A stretch of 8,831 nucleotides of DNA from an uncultured Anaerolineales bacterium (GTDB taxonomy: Bacteria > Chloroflexota > Anaerolineae > Anaerolineales > Villigracilaceae), in assembly GCA_938008865.1 (NCBI GenBank), contig CALLJA010000321.1, positions 1-8,831 of the forward strand. Direction: 5' to 3'. Shown here piece by piece: positions 1 through 6,873 of this stretch; the stretch's first letter is position 1, and each line of letters begins with the position of its first letter. Both the position numbers and the translations under genes were made by a program. Under the pieces are notes generated by a model. That model saw nothing but the letters and a program-made list of their open reading frames with translations. It had not been told where the DNA came from and did no database searches.

Positions 1-1098
1 CACACCGAAGGTCGCCATTCCAAGGACGAAGATGGTCGCGGTGGCACGCAGGTTGTTCAGAAAAATGAACGGCGCGGAGATGCCGTTTCCGCCGTTCAGG
101 CCATTGGTCACAGGCATGTCAGAGACAGTCTCGCGCAGGTCGTCAATGGTGGTAATGTCGGTCCCCGAGAACAGGTTCGGAGCGTTGACTGTCACCTGCT
201 GATAGCCCATCCAGCCGCCTGCCAGCAGCATCAGGAACATGATCAGGGTCGGCAGGGCCAGCCGCCGCAGGGTGGCAGCCACCGCGATGCGATACCACTC
301 GACGAACGAATGACTGCCGTCCATGAAACTGCGCCAGAACGTGACCCACATCCAGCGGAGGTTGAGCGTGTCGATCTCGCGCCCCAGCAGGTATTCGCGC
401 TGGAAGTGGGCAATGCCCATGCGCACGAACAGGCTGGCCAGAATGATCACGCCTACCAGGGCCACCCACAAAATCCTGCCGTTGCCCCAGAAAAGCAGGA
501 TGCTTTCGCCCTGCACCAGGAAGGCCACGGGGATGATGATGAACGAGGCCAGCAGGTTGGCAGCCTTGACCGAGGTGGACTGGACCGAGATGACGATCGC
601 GCCGCTCACCATCAGGATGGCGTGGCCCGTGGTCAGGATAATCAGTTGAGCCACCATGCCCGCCGAAGGCATGGTCAGGTCGAGGCGCGAGACCATCACG
701 AGGTACACGGCAATCGCCAGGAAACTGGCAAGCAGCGGGGTCAGCACGCCCACCAGCAGTTTGCCCAAATAGATCTGCCAGTCCTTCATCGGCGAACTGA
801 GCAGCGGCTCGATGGTGCCGCGTTCTTTTTCGCCCACGAAGGTCTCCAGCGCCACCACCAGTGAGACCGTGTTCGGGAAGAACCCGATCAGCAAAATGGA
901 GAACGGCACGAGCGCGTCGATCACCAGGTCCGCACCATATTGGTTGATGAAATCGATCACGCCGCGCGCCATGACCATCATCAGGAACGGGAAGGCGGTC
1001 GTCAGCACTACCAGCGGGAAGAGCACGCGCCAGTCACGCAGTTGGTCGCGCAGTTCGCGCCCGGCCACGATCCAGATGGGTTTCAAGTTAGCCAGCAT
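1..1098 (-). CDS. ABC-2 type permease with SpoIIM-like C-terminal segment (3' end beyond the window)
   Basis: The first 366 residues are present and the frame is open at the window edge. Residues 1-255 are an ABC-2/NatB-like permease: a cytoplasmic start, a helix at about 26-45, a helix at 62-84, then the family block ETFVGEKERGTIEPLLSSP (85-103), and further helices at about 113-136, 148-172, 180-197 and 209-227. A second module follows: a basic amphipathic stretch (HFQREYLLGREIDTLNLRW, 231-249), a helix at about 278-298, an extracytoplasmic loop of about 45 residues, and FIFLNNLRATATIFVLGMAT (345-364). The NN-x-R motif leading into a glycine-rich helix resembles SpoIIM/DUF95 proteins. The ATPase gene lies immediately upstream and overlapping, so the two should form one exporter. 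Substrate is unknown. The fusion reading is inference from motif similarity and needs the missing C-terminus. Confidence 0.85.
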   Translation of the reverse strand, partial: MLANLKPIWIVAGRELRDQLRDWRVLFPLVVLTTAFPFLMMVMARGVIDFINQYGADLVIDALVPFSILLIGFFPNTVSLVVALETFVGEKERGTIEPLLSSPMKDWQIYLGKLLVGVLTPLLASFLAIAVYLVMVSRLDLTMPSAGMVAQLIILTTGHAILMVSGAIVISVQSTSVKAANLLASFIIIPVAFLVQGESILLFWGNGRILWVALVGVIILASLFVRMGIAHFQREYLLGREIDTLNLRWMWVTFWRSFMDGSHSFVEWYRIAVAATLRRLALPTLIMFLMLLAGGWMGYQQVTVNAPNLFSGTDITTIDDLRETVSDMPVTNGLNGGNGISAPFIFLNNLRATATIFVLGMATFGV

Positions 1099-2023
1099 AC
1101 GTCCCTCCCTGGGCTTCCGCCATGACCTTAAGATAGGCCTGCTCCAGCGTACGCGGCACTTCCTGGAAGGCGACCACGGGCGCGCGGCCGGCCGAGAGGG
1201 CATGCACCAGGCGCGGATTCGCCTCACGCGGCTGGCTCACCTGGAACCGCAGGCGGGTCCCGTCCATTTGCCTCATGCTGACGCCCTCGGGCAGGTCCAG
1301 CCCGTTGGGAGTCCACGCCTCGGACAGGCATGCCTCATACTCAGCAGGCCCGAGGATATCCTGCTTGAGTTCATCGAGCGTGCCCTGCATGAGGATGCGC
1401 CCGCGATAGATGATGGCCACGATGTCGGCCAATGCTTCGGCCTCGGCCAAGTTGTGCGTGCAAATGACGATCGAACGCTGCGAGGATTTCAGCCGCGCAA
1501 TCTCATCGCGCACCAGCCGCGCCGACTCGGGGTCCATGGCGGAGGTGGGCTCGTCGAGCAGCAACACAGGAGGTTCGTGGATCAGCGCGCGAGCCAGGGC
1601 CAATTTCTGGCGCATGCCCTTGGAATATTCCCCGATACGGCGTTTGGCCGCGTAGGACAGGCCAAAGTAATCGAGCAGGTATTCGCTACGGGTTCTGCGG
1701 GCCTCGGCGTTGAGTGTATAGACTTCCCCGAAGAAATCAAGATATTCGAGCGCATTCATGCGCATGTACAGGCCGTGCTGCTCGGTCAACACGCCGACCG
1801 AGGCGCGCACCTCGTTGCCGTGCGTGGACACGTCGTAGCCCGCCACCCTGGCCCAGCCGCGCGTCGGCTGCAACAAAGCCGTCAACATGCGGACAGTGGT
1901 GGTCTTGCCCGCGCCGTTCTGGCCGAGAAAGGCCAGGATCTGCCCAGGCTGGACGTTGATGGTTACGCCCTCGACGGCCCAGAAATCGTGAAATTGTTTG
2001 CTTAGGTCGTTGGTTTCTATCAT
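1088..2023 (-). CDS. ABC transporter ATP-binding protein (ABC-2/NatA-type exporter)
   Basis: This 311-residue cytoplasmic ATPase powers the permease encoded just downstream. Motifs in order are Walker A GQNGAGKTT (34-42), Q-loop Q82 in LTEQHGLY, signature YSKGMRQKLALARAL (133-147), Walker B VLLLDEPTSAMDP (153-165, D157 and E158) and H-loop H190 in ICTHNLAEAEA. The SKGMRQ form of the signature is typical of the NatA/CcmA-like ATPases that pair with ABC-2 permeases. Residues about 225-311 form the accessory C-terminal domain common in this subfamily. Substrate cannot be read from sequence. Only a weak GGGA lies eight bases before the ATG at 2023, consistent with the short or absent leader predicted from the promoter. 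The stop overlaps the permease start by 11 bases, indicating co-expression. Confidence 0.95.
   Translation of the reverse strand: MIETNDLSKQFHDFWAVEGVTINVQPGQILAFLGQNGAGKTTTVRMLTALLQPTRGWARVAGYDVSTHGNEVRASVGVLTEQHGLYMRMNALEYLDFFGEVYTLNAEARRTRSEYLLDYFGLSYAAKRRIGEYSKGMRQKLALARALIHEPPVLLLDEPTSAMDPESARLVRDEIARLKSSQRSIVICTHNLAEAEALADIVAIIYRGRILMQGTLDELKQDILGPAEYEACLSEAWTPNGLDLPEGVSMRQMDGTRLRFQVSQPREANPRLVHALSAGRAPVVAFQEVPRTLEQAYLKVMAEAQGGTYAG
1104..1110 (-). promoter_or_regulatory. Shine-Dalgarno of the ABC permease gene
   Basis: AGGGAGG on the minus strand lies five bases before the permease ATG at 1098 and within the last codons of the ATPase gene. It fixes the permease start and shows that the 11-base gene overlap has its own ribosome site. 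Confidence 0.75.
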
Positions 2024-2035
2024 CGCGTTTATCCC

Positions 2036-2064
2036 AGAATACTGGCGGGGGCATCCCCCGTCAA
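2036..2064 (-). promoter_or_regulatory. Putative sigma-70-type promoter of the ABC transporter genes
   Basis: On the minus strand a -35-like TTGACG (2064-2059, five of six consensus) is followed, after exactly 17 bases, by a -10-like TATTCT (2041-2036, four of six). The expected start of transcription is near 2029, only about six bases before the ATG at 2023, so the message would be nearly leaderless. Box matches and spacing are seen directly; activity is inferred. Confidence 0.4.
2044..2062. repeat. Palindrome filling the promoter spacer (possible operator)
   Basis: An inverted repeat has arms at 2044-2051 and 2055-2062 around a three-base loop (2052-2054). It gives eight pairs, one of them G-T, and the core is CGGGGG-CAT-CCCCCG. 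It lies almost wholly between the putative -35 and -10 boxes and overlaps the -35 by four bases. No T-run follows on either strand, so it does not look like an intrinsic terminator. It could be a repressor or activator site. Confidence 0.45.
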
Positions 2065-2140
2065 CCAGACAAGAGTCCTCTCGCTGCTTTGTTGTGTTTG
2101 CAGAGGACTATCTTACCGCTTAATGCGGCGGAACAGGCGC

Positions 2141-2986
2141 TTAAAAGCTGTCAGTTTTGTCAGTTGGGACAGGCCGCGTGCGATGACGCCAGACCAGCGT
2201 CGCGGCGGCGAAAATGGCGATGACCGCCATGAAGGTCTGGTTGATGTTGATGCTGCCGACCATCGCGGGGTCGAGGCGCAGGAATTCCAGCGAGAAACGC
2301 ACCACAGGATAAAAGATCAGGTAGATGAGCAGGATATCGCCTTTTTTGCTACGGCCTTCGTACTTACGGGTCACCCACATCAGCAGGAACAAATTGAGCA
2401 GGTTGAAGATCGCCTCGTATGCAAACAGCGGATGATAGTATTCCACGCTGGCAAAGGCAGGATGGCGGTGACTGGGGTCAATGTACAACTTCCATGGCAG
2501 GTCGGTGGGTGCGCCGTATAACTCTTGGTTGAAGAAGTTGCCGAAGCGGCCGATGGCCTGTCCCAGCGCGAGGCTGGGGGCGGCAATGTCGGCCCATTCG
2601 AGGAAATCCAGCCCATGCTTGCGCGTGTACAGAAAGAGCGCCAGCGCCCCGCCAATGACCGCGCCCGGGATGCCCAGCCCACCGCTGCGCACGTTGAGAA
2701 TATCCACGATATGGATGGAACCGCCCGCAAAGTACGGGTTGACCAACTGCCCCGTGGCAGGGTCCATCACCAGGGCGCTTTCAGCAGGCGTAAAGACGTG
2801 CCACAGCCGCGCGCCGATCACGCCGCCAATGATCAGGTAGATCAACAAATCCCAGATGATGTCGGGGTCGTGACCACGCCGCTTCGCCTCGCGCGAAGCC
2901 AGCCATCCACCAGCTAGCGCACCCGACATCAGGATAATGCCGTAGAAATGGACAAAAAAGGTGCCGATGTAGAAACCGTCGATCAT
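2141..2986 (-). CDS. lgt: Prolipoprotein diacylglyceryl transferase
   Basis: This 281-residue polytopic membrane enzyme transfers diacylglyceryl from phosphatidylglycerol to the lipobox cysteine of prelipoproteins, the first step of lipoprotein maturation. The Lgt signature GRFGNFFNQELYG (146-158) is intact, giving R147, N150 and E155, which match E. coli R143, N146 and E151. Y15 in VHFYGIILMSG and R230 in YPVVRFSLEFLR match further conserved residues. About seven hydrophobic segments are visible. At the position of E. coli H103 (in a GGMSFHGG-type loop) this protein has P107 (GGLGIPGA), a substitution I believe occurs in other non-proteobacterial Lgts. The ATG overlaps the preceding gene's TGA (ATGA at 2983-2986), with only a short AAGG just before it, so reinitiation by coupled ribosomes is likely. 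Length is normal. It is probably the last gene of the upstream operon. Confidence 0.96.
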   Translation of the reverse strand: MIDGFYIGTFFVHFYGIILMSGALAGGWLASREAKRRGHDPDIIWDLLIYLIIGGVIGARLWHVFTPAESALVMDPATGQLVNPYFAGGSIHIVDILNVRSGGLGIPGAVIGGALALFLYTRKHGLDFLEWADIAAPSLALGQAIGRFGNFFNQELYGAPTDLPWKLYIDPSHRHPAFASVEYYHPLFAYEAIFNLLNLFLLMWVTRKYEGRSKKGDILLIYLIFYPVVRFSLEFLRLDPAMVGSININQTFMAVIAIFAAATLVWRHRTRPVPTDKTDSF

Positions 2987-3618
2987 GCCTTCTTGTCCCG
3001 ATTTTGCTGCATCCGCGCGTGTCCCTGTACCCTCACCAAGCCAATGCGCTGGAAAGCCGTGACGTTAGCCAGCACGGCGATGATGCCGACTGCCAGCAAA
3101 GGCTGGTTGAAGACCAGCAGCGGAGCCAACACCAGGTAGCGCTCCACGCGGGTGAGGATGCCGCCCTTGGCCTCAAAGCGCAGGGACTCAGCGCGGGCCT
3201 TGACATAGGAGACCAGCACCGAACCCGCCGCCGCCAGGAAGGTCAGCATCGCACCCAGGGTGTTGCCGACATCCAAAAAATGGTACAACACGCCGCCCAG
3301 GATGATCAACTCGGAGTAGCGGTCACTGACCGAATCGACAAAGGCGCCCCAGTCGCTGGGTTCGCCGCGCAGGCGCGCCATCGTGCCATCCAGCGCGTCG
3401 ATGGGCGTCATCAACAGCACGAACAGCCCGCCCGTGGTCATCTGGCCGCGCGCGAGAAAATACGCGCCGACGGCATTGCCTGCCAGCCCGAGGATGGTCA
3501 TCGTGTTGGGCGTCAGGCCGATACGGTTCAAAAATCCGCCCACGGGATCGAGGAGCCATTTAAACCAGACCCGCAGGCGGTCGGTAAACGTCAATTTTGC
3601 AGTGGATGTCTCTGCCAC
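2983..3618 (-). CDS. CDP-alcohol phosphatidyltransferase, phosphatidylinositol-phosphate-synthase-like
   Basis: This 211-residue integral membrane enzyme should transfer a phosphatidyl group from CDP-diacylglycerol to an alcohol acceptor. The family signature DG-x2-AR-x8-G-x3-D-x3-D is perfect: D77 G78, A81 R82, G91, D95, D99. These aspartates bind metal and catalyse the reaction. About six hydrophobic helices follow family layout. S137, K140 (in SYVKARAE) and R160 (in RVERY) keep the spacing I recall for acceptor-phosphate-binding residues in actinobacterial PIP synthase (S132, K135, R155 in the Renibacterium enzyme), so inositol phosphate is a more likely acceptor than glycerol phosphate. 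That is inference. Start choice: an open frame reaches back to 3768 inside ftsK, but the stretch before V51 of that reading is non-family. A GTG at 3618 with GAAAGGA eight bases upstream gives a normal N-terminus. It overlaps lgt by four bases (ATGA). Alternatives are PGP synthase or another CDP-alcohol transferase. Confidence 0.88.
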   Translation of the reverse strand: MAETSTAKLTFTDRLRVWFKWLLDPVGGFLNRIGLTPNTMTILGLAGNAVGAYFLARGQMTTGGLFVLLMTPIDALDGTMARLRGEPSDWGAFVDSVSDRYSELIILGGVLYHFLDVGNTLGAMLTFLAAAGSVLVSYVKARAESLRFEAKGGILTRVERYLVLAPLLVFNQPLLAVGIIAVLANVTAFQRIGLVRVQGHARMQQNRDKKA

Positions 3619-3626
3619 CGTGCTTA

Positions 3627-3633
3627 TCCTTTC
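3627..3633 (-). promoter_or_regulatory. Shine-Dalgarno supporting the GTG start of the CDP-alcohol transferase
   Basis: GAAAGGA on the minus strand lies eight bases before the GTG at 3618. It supports this start over the ATG codons at 3708 and 3768, which lie inside the ftsK coding sequence and would add about 30 to 50 residues unlike the family. Confidence 0.65.
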
Positions 3634-3679
3634 AGAGGTAATTCGGCAATCATACTCGAAAAACTCGAGATGGCCTGAT

Positions 3680-5896
3680 TCAAGATGCCCCGTTTTCGAG
3701 GTCTTCATCCGTCTCGCTGACCAGCACATCGCGCTCGCGTCCGCCGCCCTGCGAGGGACCGACCACACCCAGGTCCTCGAGCTGGTCGAGCAGGCGGGCC
3801 GCGCGCGGGTAACCGATGCGCAGCCGCCGCTGCAACAGCGAGGCTGAGGCCCGCTGTGTGGAGCGCACGATGGACGTGGCCTTCTCGATCAGGTCGCCGT
3901 CCTCATCGTCTTCGGGCTCGGTCAGCAGTTTCTCCCACGGCGGTACATCCTCGGCGGGCAGGTCGCTGACCTTTTGCCAGTGAGCGATGATGCGCTCGAT
4001 CTCCATGTCGGTAATGAGCGCGCCCTGTGCGCGCATGGGGCTGCCCACCTCGGGGTTGAGGAAGAGCATGTCGCCGCGCCCCAGCAGGGATTCGGCGCCC
4101 GTCGTGTCGAGGATGACGCGGCTGTCGACACCCGAGGCCACTGCAAAGGCCAGGCGCGCGGGGAAGTTGGCTTTGATCAGGCCCGTGACCACGTCGGTGC
4201 TGGGACGCTGGGTGGCCACCACCAGGTGGATGCCCGTAGCGCGCGCCATCTGCGCCAGGCGCACCAGGTTGTGCTCGGTCTGGTCGGGAGCCGACATCAT
4301 CAGGTCGGCCAGTTCGTCGATGATGACCACGATGCGCGGCAGGGGTTGTCCGCTGTTCTTGTGGGTCTGCTTGCGGTTGTAGGAGGCCAGGTCGCGCGAG
4401 TGGCTGGCTTCCAGCAGACGATAGCGGTGTTCCATCTCCACCACCACCCAGCGCAACACGCCCAGGATGCGCTCGACGTTGGTCTCGACCTTGCCGTACA
4501 GGTGCGGCAGACCGTTGAAGCGCAACAATTCGACCATCTTGGCGTCGATCATCACCAGACGCAATTCCTCGGGCGTGTTGTTCATGGCCAGGCAGGCCGC
4601 CAGGGCAGTAATGAACACGGACTTGCCCGAGCCTGTGGACCCCGCCACCAGCATGTGCGGCATCCGCGCCAGGTCAGCCACGAGCGGCTGGCCCGAAACG
4701 TCGCGCCCGAGGGCAATGGCCAGCGGCGCGCCAACCTTGTGGAAATTTTCGCTTTCGAGCAGCGGACGCATCCGCACCACCGCCGAGCGCGCGTTCGGCA
4801 CTTCGATGCCCACGTAGGGCTTGCCAGGCACGGGCGCCTCGATGCGCAAACGTTCGGCGGAAAGCGCCAGGGTCAGGTCTTTTTCGAGCGAGGCGATCTG
4901 CGCCACACGGACCTTCATCAACTGCGCGTCTTCTTCGCTGGGATTGTTGCCCTTTTTGATGAACCCAGGCTGGACGGCAAACTGCGTCACCGACGGCCCC
5001 ACGCGATAGCCGATGACCGTGGCGGGGATGCCGAACTCGGACAGGGTCTTCATGATCAGGCCCGCGGTCTGGTTGATGGTGCGCTCATCGGCGCGGACGG
5101 CCTGGTCGGCCAGCAAAATGTGCAGGGGCGGCAGGGTTTCGTCGCGCGGGGGCGCCTTGACGGGTTTCTCGTCCTTCTTCTCGGGCGCGCGCAGCGAGGT
5201 GCGGAATTCGGGCGGCAGCGGAGTCTGCTTCTTTTTGGGAGACGGCTTCTTTTCAGGCTCCTCAGCCTTCATCTCCTCTTCCACCGACGCAGACGCGGAC
5301 TCGGCCAGCGTTTCGGTCGGGGCAGGCGCCTCTCCCGCAAGATGCCGCAGCCAGCGTTCGACATAGGCCCACACGCCGAAGCCGCTGACCGTAGCCAAAA
5401 GCCAAACGGCAGCCAGAATCAGAGTCCCGCCCACGGGGGTAATGACCTTGAAGAGGAAGGCGGCGACACCCCAGCCCACACGTCCGCCATATGCGCCGCT
5501 TTCGGCCAACGGCAGCGAATTTCCGCCCAGGATAGACAGCAAGGGCAGACTCAAGACCGCGGCCAGATTCAGCCAGATCACACGGCCCACACTGATGGAG
5601 CGAACCGTGCGATTGATCAGCGTGAAACCTAAAAATCCGATGGCGATGGAGACGAAGAAAGCGCCCCAGCCCAGCCATGTGGAAAGCAGGCCCGCCCAGT
5701 TCGAGATAAACCAGCCCCGCGTACCGCCCAGCAGTGCGATCACCGAAGTAAGGGCCAGCACAATCAGCGCCAGCCCGGTGAAATCGCGGACGTAGTGACC
5801 GTAACGTTGATAGAACCACGCCAGGCGGTCGAGCCAGTCTGAGGCTGGCGGCTCGGCTTCTTCGAAGCGTCGCGGGGAGCGGGCAGGGGAACTCAT
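3680..5896 (-). CDS. ftsK: DNA translocase FtsK/SpoIIIE
   Basis: This 738-residue septum-associated, ATP-driven dsDNA pump should move the chromosome terminus through the closing division septum and assist dimer resolution. Membrane helices lie at about 41-57, 66-95, 106-124 and 141-176. A short charged, proline-rich linker (about 187-255, lysine-rich KKK near 221) follows. The alpha domain spans about 270-380. The RecA-like motor has Walker A GSTGSGKS (419-426) and Walker B VVIIDELADL (523-532, D527 E528), then the family block VVATQRPSTDVVTGLIKANF (559-578). The C-terminal gamma winged helix (about 671-728) is intact, with SLLQRRLRIGYPRAARLLDQ, so sequence-directed loading is expected. Length is that of compact Gram-positive-type SpoIIIE rather than the long E. 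coli FtsK. The ATG follows the S1-gene stop by six bases and has no good Shine-Dalgarno, suggesting translational coupling. All catalytic motifs are present. Confidence 0.97.
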   Translation of the reverse strand: MSSPARSPRRFEEAEPPASDWLDRLAWFYQRYGHYVRDFTGLALIVLALTSVIALLGGTRGWFISNWAGLLSTWLGWGAFFVSIAIGFLGFTLINRTVRSISVGRVIWLNLAAVLSLPLLSILGGNSLPLAESGAYGGRVGWGVAAFLFKVITPVGGTLILAAVWLLATVSGFGVWAYVERWLRHLAGEAPAPTETLAESASASVEEEMKAEEPEKKPSPKKKQTPLPPEFRTSLRAPEKKDEKPVKAPPRDETLPPLHILLADQAVRADERTINQTAGLIMKTLSEFGIPATVIGYRVGPSVTQFAVQPGFIKKGNNPSEEDAQLMKVRVAQIASLEKDLTLALSAERLRIEAPVPGKPYVGIEVPNARSAVVRMRPLLESENFHKVGAPLAIALGRDVSGQPLVADLARMPHMLVAGSTGSGKSVFITALAACLAMNNTPEELRLVMIDAKMVELLRFNGLPHLYGKVETNVERILGVLRWVVVEMEHRYRLLEASHSRDLASYNRKQTHKNSGQPLPRIVVIIDELADLMMSAPDQTEHNLVRLAQMARATGIHLVVATQRPSTDVVTGLIKANFPARLAFAVASGVDSRVILDTTGAESLLGRGDMLFLNPEVGSPMRAQGALITDMEIERIIAHWQKVSDLPAEDVPPWEKLLTEPEDDEDGDLIEKATSIVRSTQRASASLLQRRLRIGYPRAARLLDQLEDLGVVGPSQGGGRERDVLVSETDEDLENGAS

Positions 5897-5902
5897 GTTA
5901 TG

Positions 5903-6856
5903 TTACAGCCGCAGGCTCAAGCCCATGCGCTGGCGCGGAGCGTCCACGTGCAGGATACGCACCTGCACCGGCTGACCTTCCTTGAGGACATCCTTTACCG
6001 CCTGACCTGCGCCAAGCTCGATCTCGGAGGCGTGAATTAGGCCTTCGACGCCCGCGTCCAGGCGGGCAAAAGCGCCATAGGAAACCACACTGGTGATCAC
6101 GGCAGGCATGGCCGCGCCAACCGGAAAGACTCCTTCGGCGTTCTCCCACGGGTTGTGATGCAGGCGCTTGAGGCTGAGCGCCACGCGGCAACGCTCGGGG
6201 GCCAGATCTAATACCTGGACTTCGAGCTTCTGGTTGAGGTTCACGATCTGGCTGGGATGGATGACACGTCCCCACGAAAGTTCGGAGATGTGGATCAGGC
6301 CCTCGACCCCGCCCAGGTCCACAAAAACGCCGAAATCGGTGATGTTCGTAACGGTACCCATAATGCGCTGTCCGGGCGTGATGGCATTGAACAGCACGGC
6401 CCGCTGGCCTGGCTCGGCCAGAGCGGCGCGCTCCGAAAAGACCACCCGTCCGTCCTCGGGCACGCACTCGATGACTTTGAGGCTCAGGGTGCGGCCCACG
6501 TAGGCCTCCAACTGGGCATCGCGGTCGGAGGTGTCAGTCTTGCCCGCCAGGTCGATCAGATGCGAGAACGGCACGAACCCATAGAGGCCCTCACCCTCCA
6601 CGAGCAGGCCGCCGCGGTTGTGTCCGGTCACCCGCAGGGACACGATCTGGTCCCTCGAATACAGGTCCTTGACCTGCACCCAATCGGCGGACGGCTTGGC
6701 GGCAGACTCCTCGACTTTGGATTCCTGCGGTTTAACCGCCGCCGCGCGGATCGGCGGGGGCGGCGCGTAGCGCTCCTCCTCTGCCAAGAGCGAATCCCAC
6801 CAGCCCTCGTCGGGGATGGAAAGCGGGCGTTCCAATTGCTTGCGTTGGCCTGTCAT
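5903..6856 (-). CDS. S1 RNA-binding domain protein, three S1 repeats
   Basis: This 317-residue cytoplasmic protein is probably an RNA binder, related to bacterial ribosomal protein S1 and the shorter Gram-positive S1-like proteins. Residues 1-60 are a polar, proline/alanine-rich leader (PPPP at 32-35). Three S1 OB-folds follow. Repeat 1 (about 66-143) is divergent. Repeat 2 (160-230) is the most canonical, with GTVTNITDFGVFVDLGGVEG, then GLIHISELSW and a closing VALSLKRL. Repeat 3 (246-317) contains SVVSYGAFARLDAGVEGLIH and ends LSLRL at the terminus. A longer reading from the GTG at 6874 exists, but the strong AAGGAGG Shine-Dalgarno at 6861-6867 falls inside it, four bases before the ATG at 6856, so that ATG is chosen. 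The gene starts 17 bases after the membrane-regulator stop and ends six bases before ftsK. It is shorter than the four-to-six-repeat ribosomal S1, so an auxiliary role in translation or RNA handling is as likely as true S1. Confidence 0.85.
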   Translation of the reverse strand: MTGQRKQLERPLSIPDEGWWDSLLAEEERYAPPPPIRAAAVKPQESKVEESAAKPSADWVQVKDLYSRDQIVSLRVTGHNRGGLLVEGEGLYGFVPFSHLIDLAGKTDTSDRDAQLEAYVGRTLSLKVIECVPEDGRVVFSERAALAEPGQRAVLFNAITPGQRIMGTVTNITDFGVFVDLGGVEGLIHISELSWGRVIHPSQIVNLNQKLEVQVLDLAPERCRVALSLKRLHHNPWENAEGVFPVGAAMPAVITSVVSYGAFARLDAGVEGLIHASEIELGAGQAVKDVLKEGQPVQVRILHVDAPRQRMGLSLRL

Positions 6857-6860
6857 GCGG

Positions 6861-6867
6861 CCTCCTT
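6861..6867 (-). promoter_or_regulatory. Shine-Dalgarno of the S1-domain gene (decides the start)
   Basis: AAGGAGG on the minus strand lies four bases upstream of the ATG at 6856. It sits inside the first codons of the longer GTG-initiated reading (6874), which argues for initiation at the ATG. It is the clearest ribosome binding site in the window. Confidence 0.8.
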
Positions 6868-6873
6868 CTTCCA

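Larger units (their letters stand above)
2024..2140 (-). promoter_or_regulatory. Intergenic region between lgt and the ABC ATPase gene
   Basis: This 117-base gap is the longest non-coding stretch in the window. It holds the putative promoter and palindrome annotated separately. Close after the lgt stop there is a weak inverted repeat, CCGC-ATTAA-GCGG on the minus strand (about 2116-2128), with no following T-run. I see no convincing intrinsic terminator for lgt and no small reading frame with a ribosome site. Confidence 0.5.

Noticed and set aside
812..2005. Plus-strand open frame of 397 codons across the ABC transporter genes
   Set aside because: It spans the antisense of two overlapping, well-supported genes and has no domain of its own.
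3655..3669. Small hairpin CTCGA-GTTTT-TCGAG between ftsK and the transferase gene as a terminator
   Set aside because: The stem has only five pairs with no T-run after it, and downstream genes are co-directional and close. Chance is likely.
3683..3711. Imperfect tandem repeat near the ftsK stop (GGGCATCTTGAATC / GGCCATCTCGAG)
   Set aside because: It is too short and diverged, and it straddles coding and non-coding bases. No function is suggested.
3619..3768. Upstream extension of the CDP-alcohol transferase to the ATG at 3768
   Set aside because: It would overlap ftsK by 89 bases and add 50 residues unlike the family. The GTG at 3618 has a proper Shine-Dalgarno.
3974..5632. Long plus-strand open frame (552 codons) opposite ftsK
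   Set aside because: It is antisense to a complete, motif-perfect ftsK, and its translation is histidine/glutamine/arginine-rich low complexity with no domain. It is a shadow of GC-rich codon use.
5881..5888. GGGCAGGG on the plus strand near the ftsK start, matching the E. coli KOPS consensus
   Set aside because: One copy of a seven-defined-base motif is expected by chance in about 9 kb of GC-rich sequence on two strands, and the KOPS of this lineage is unknown.
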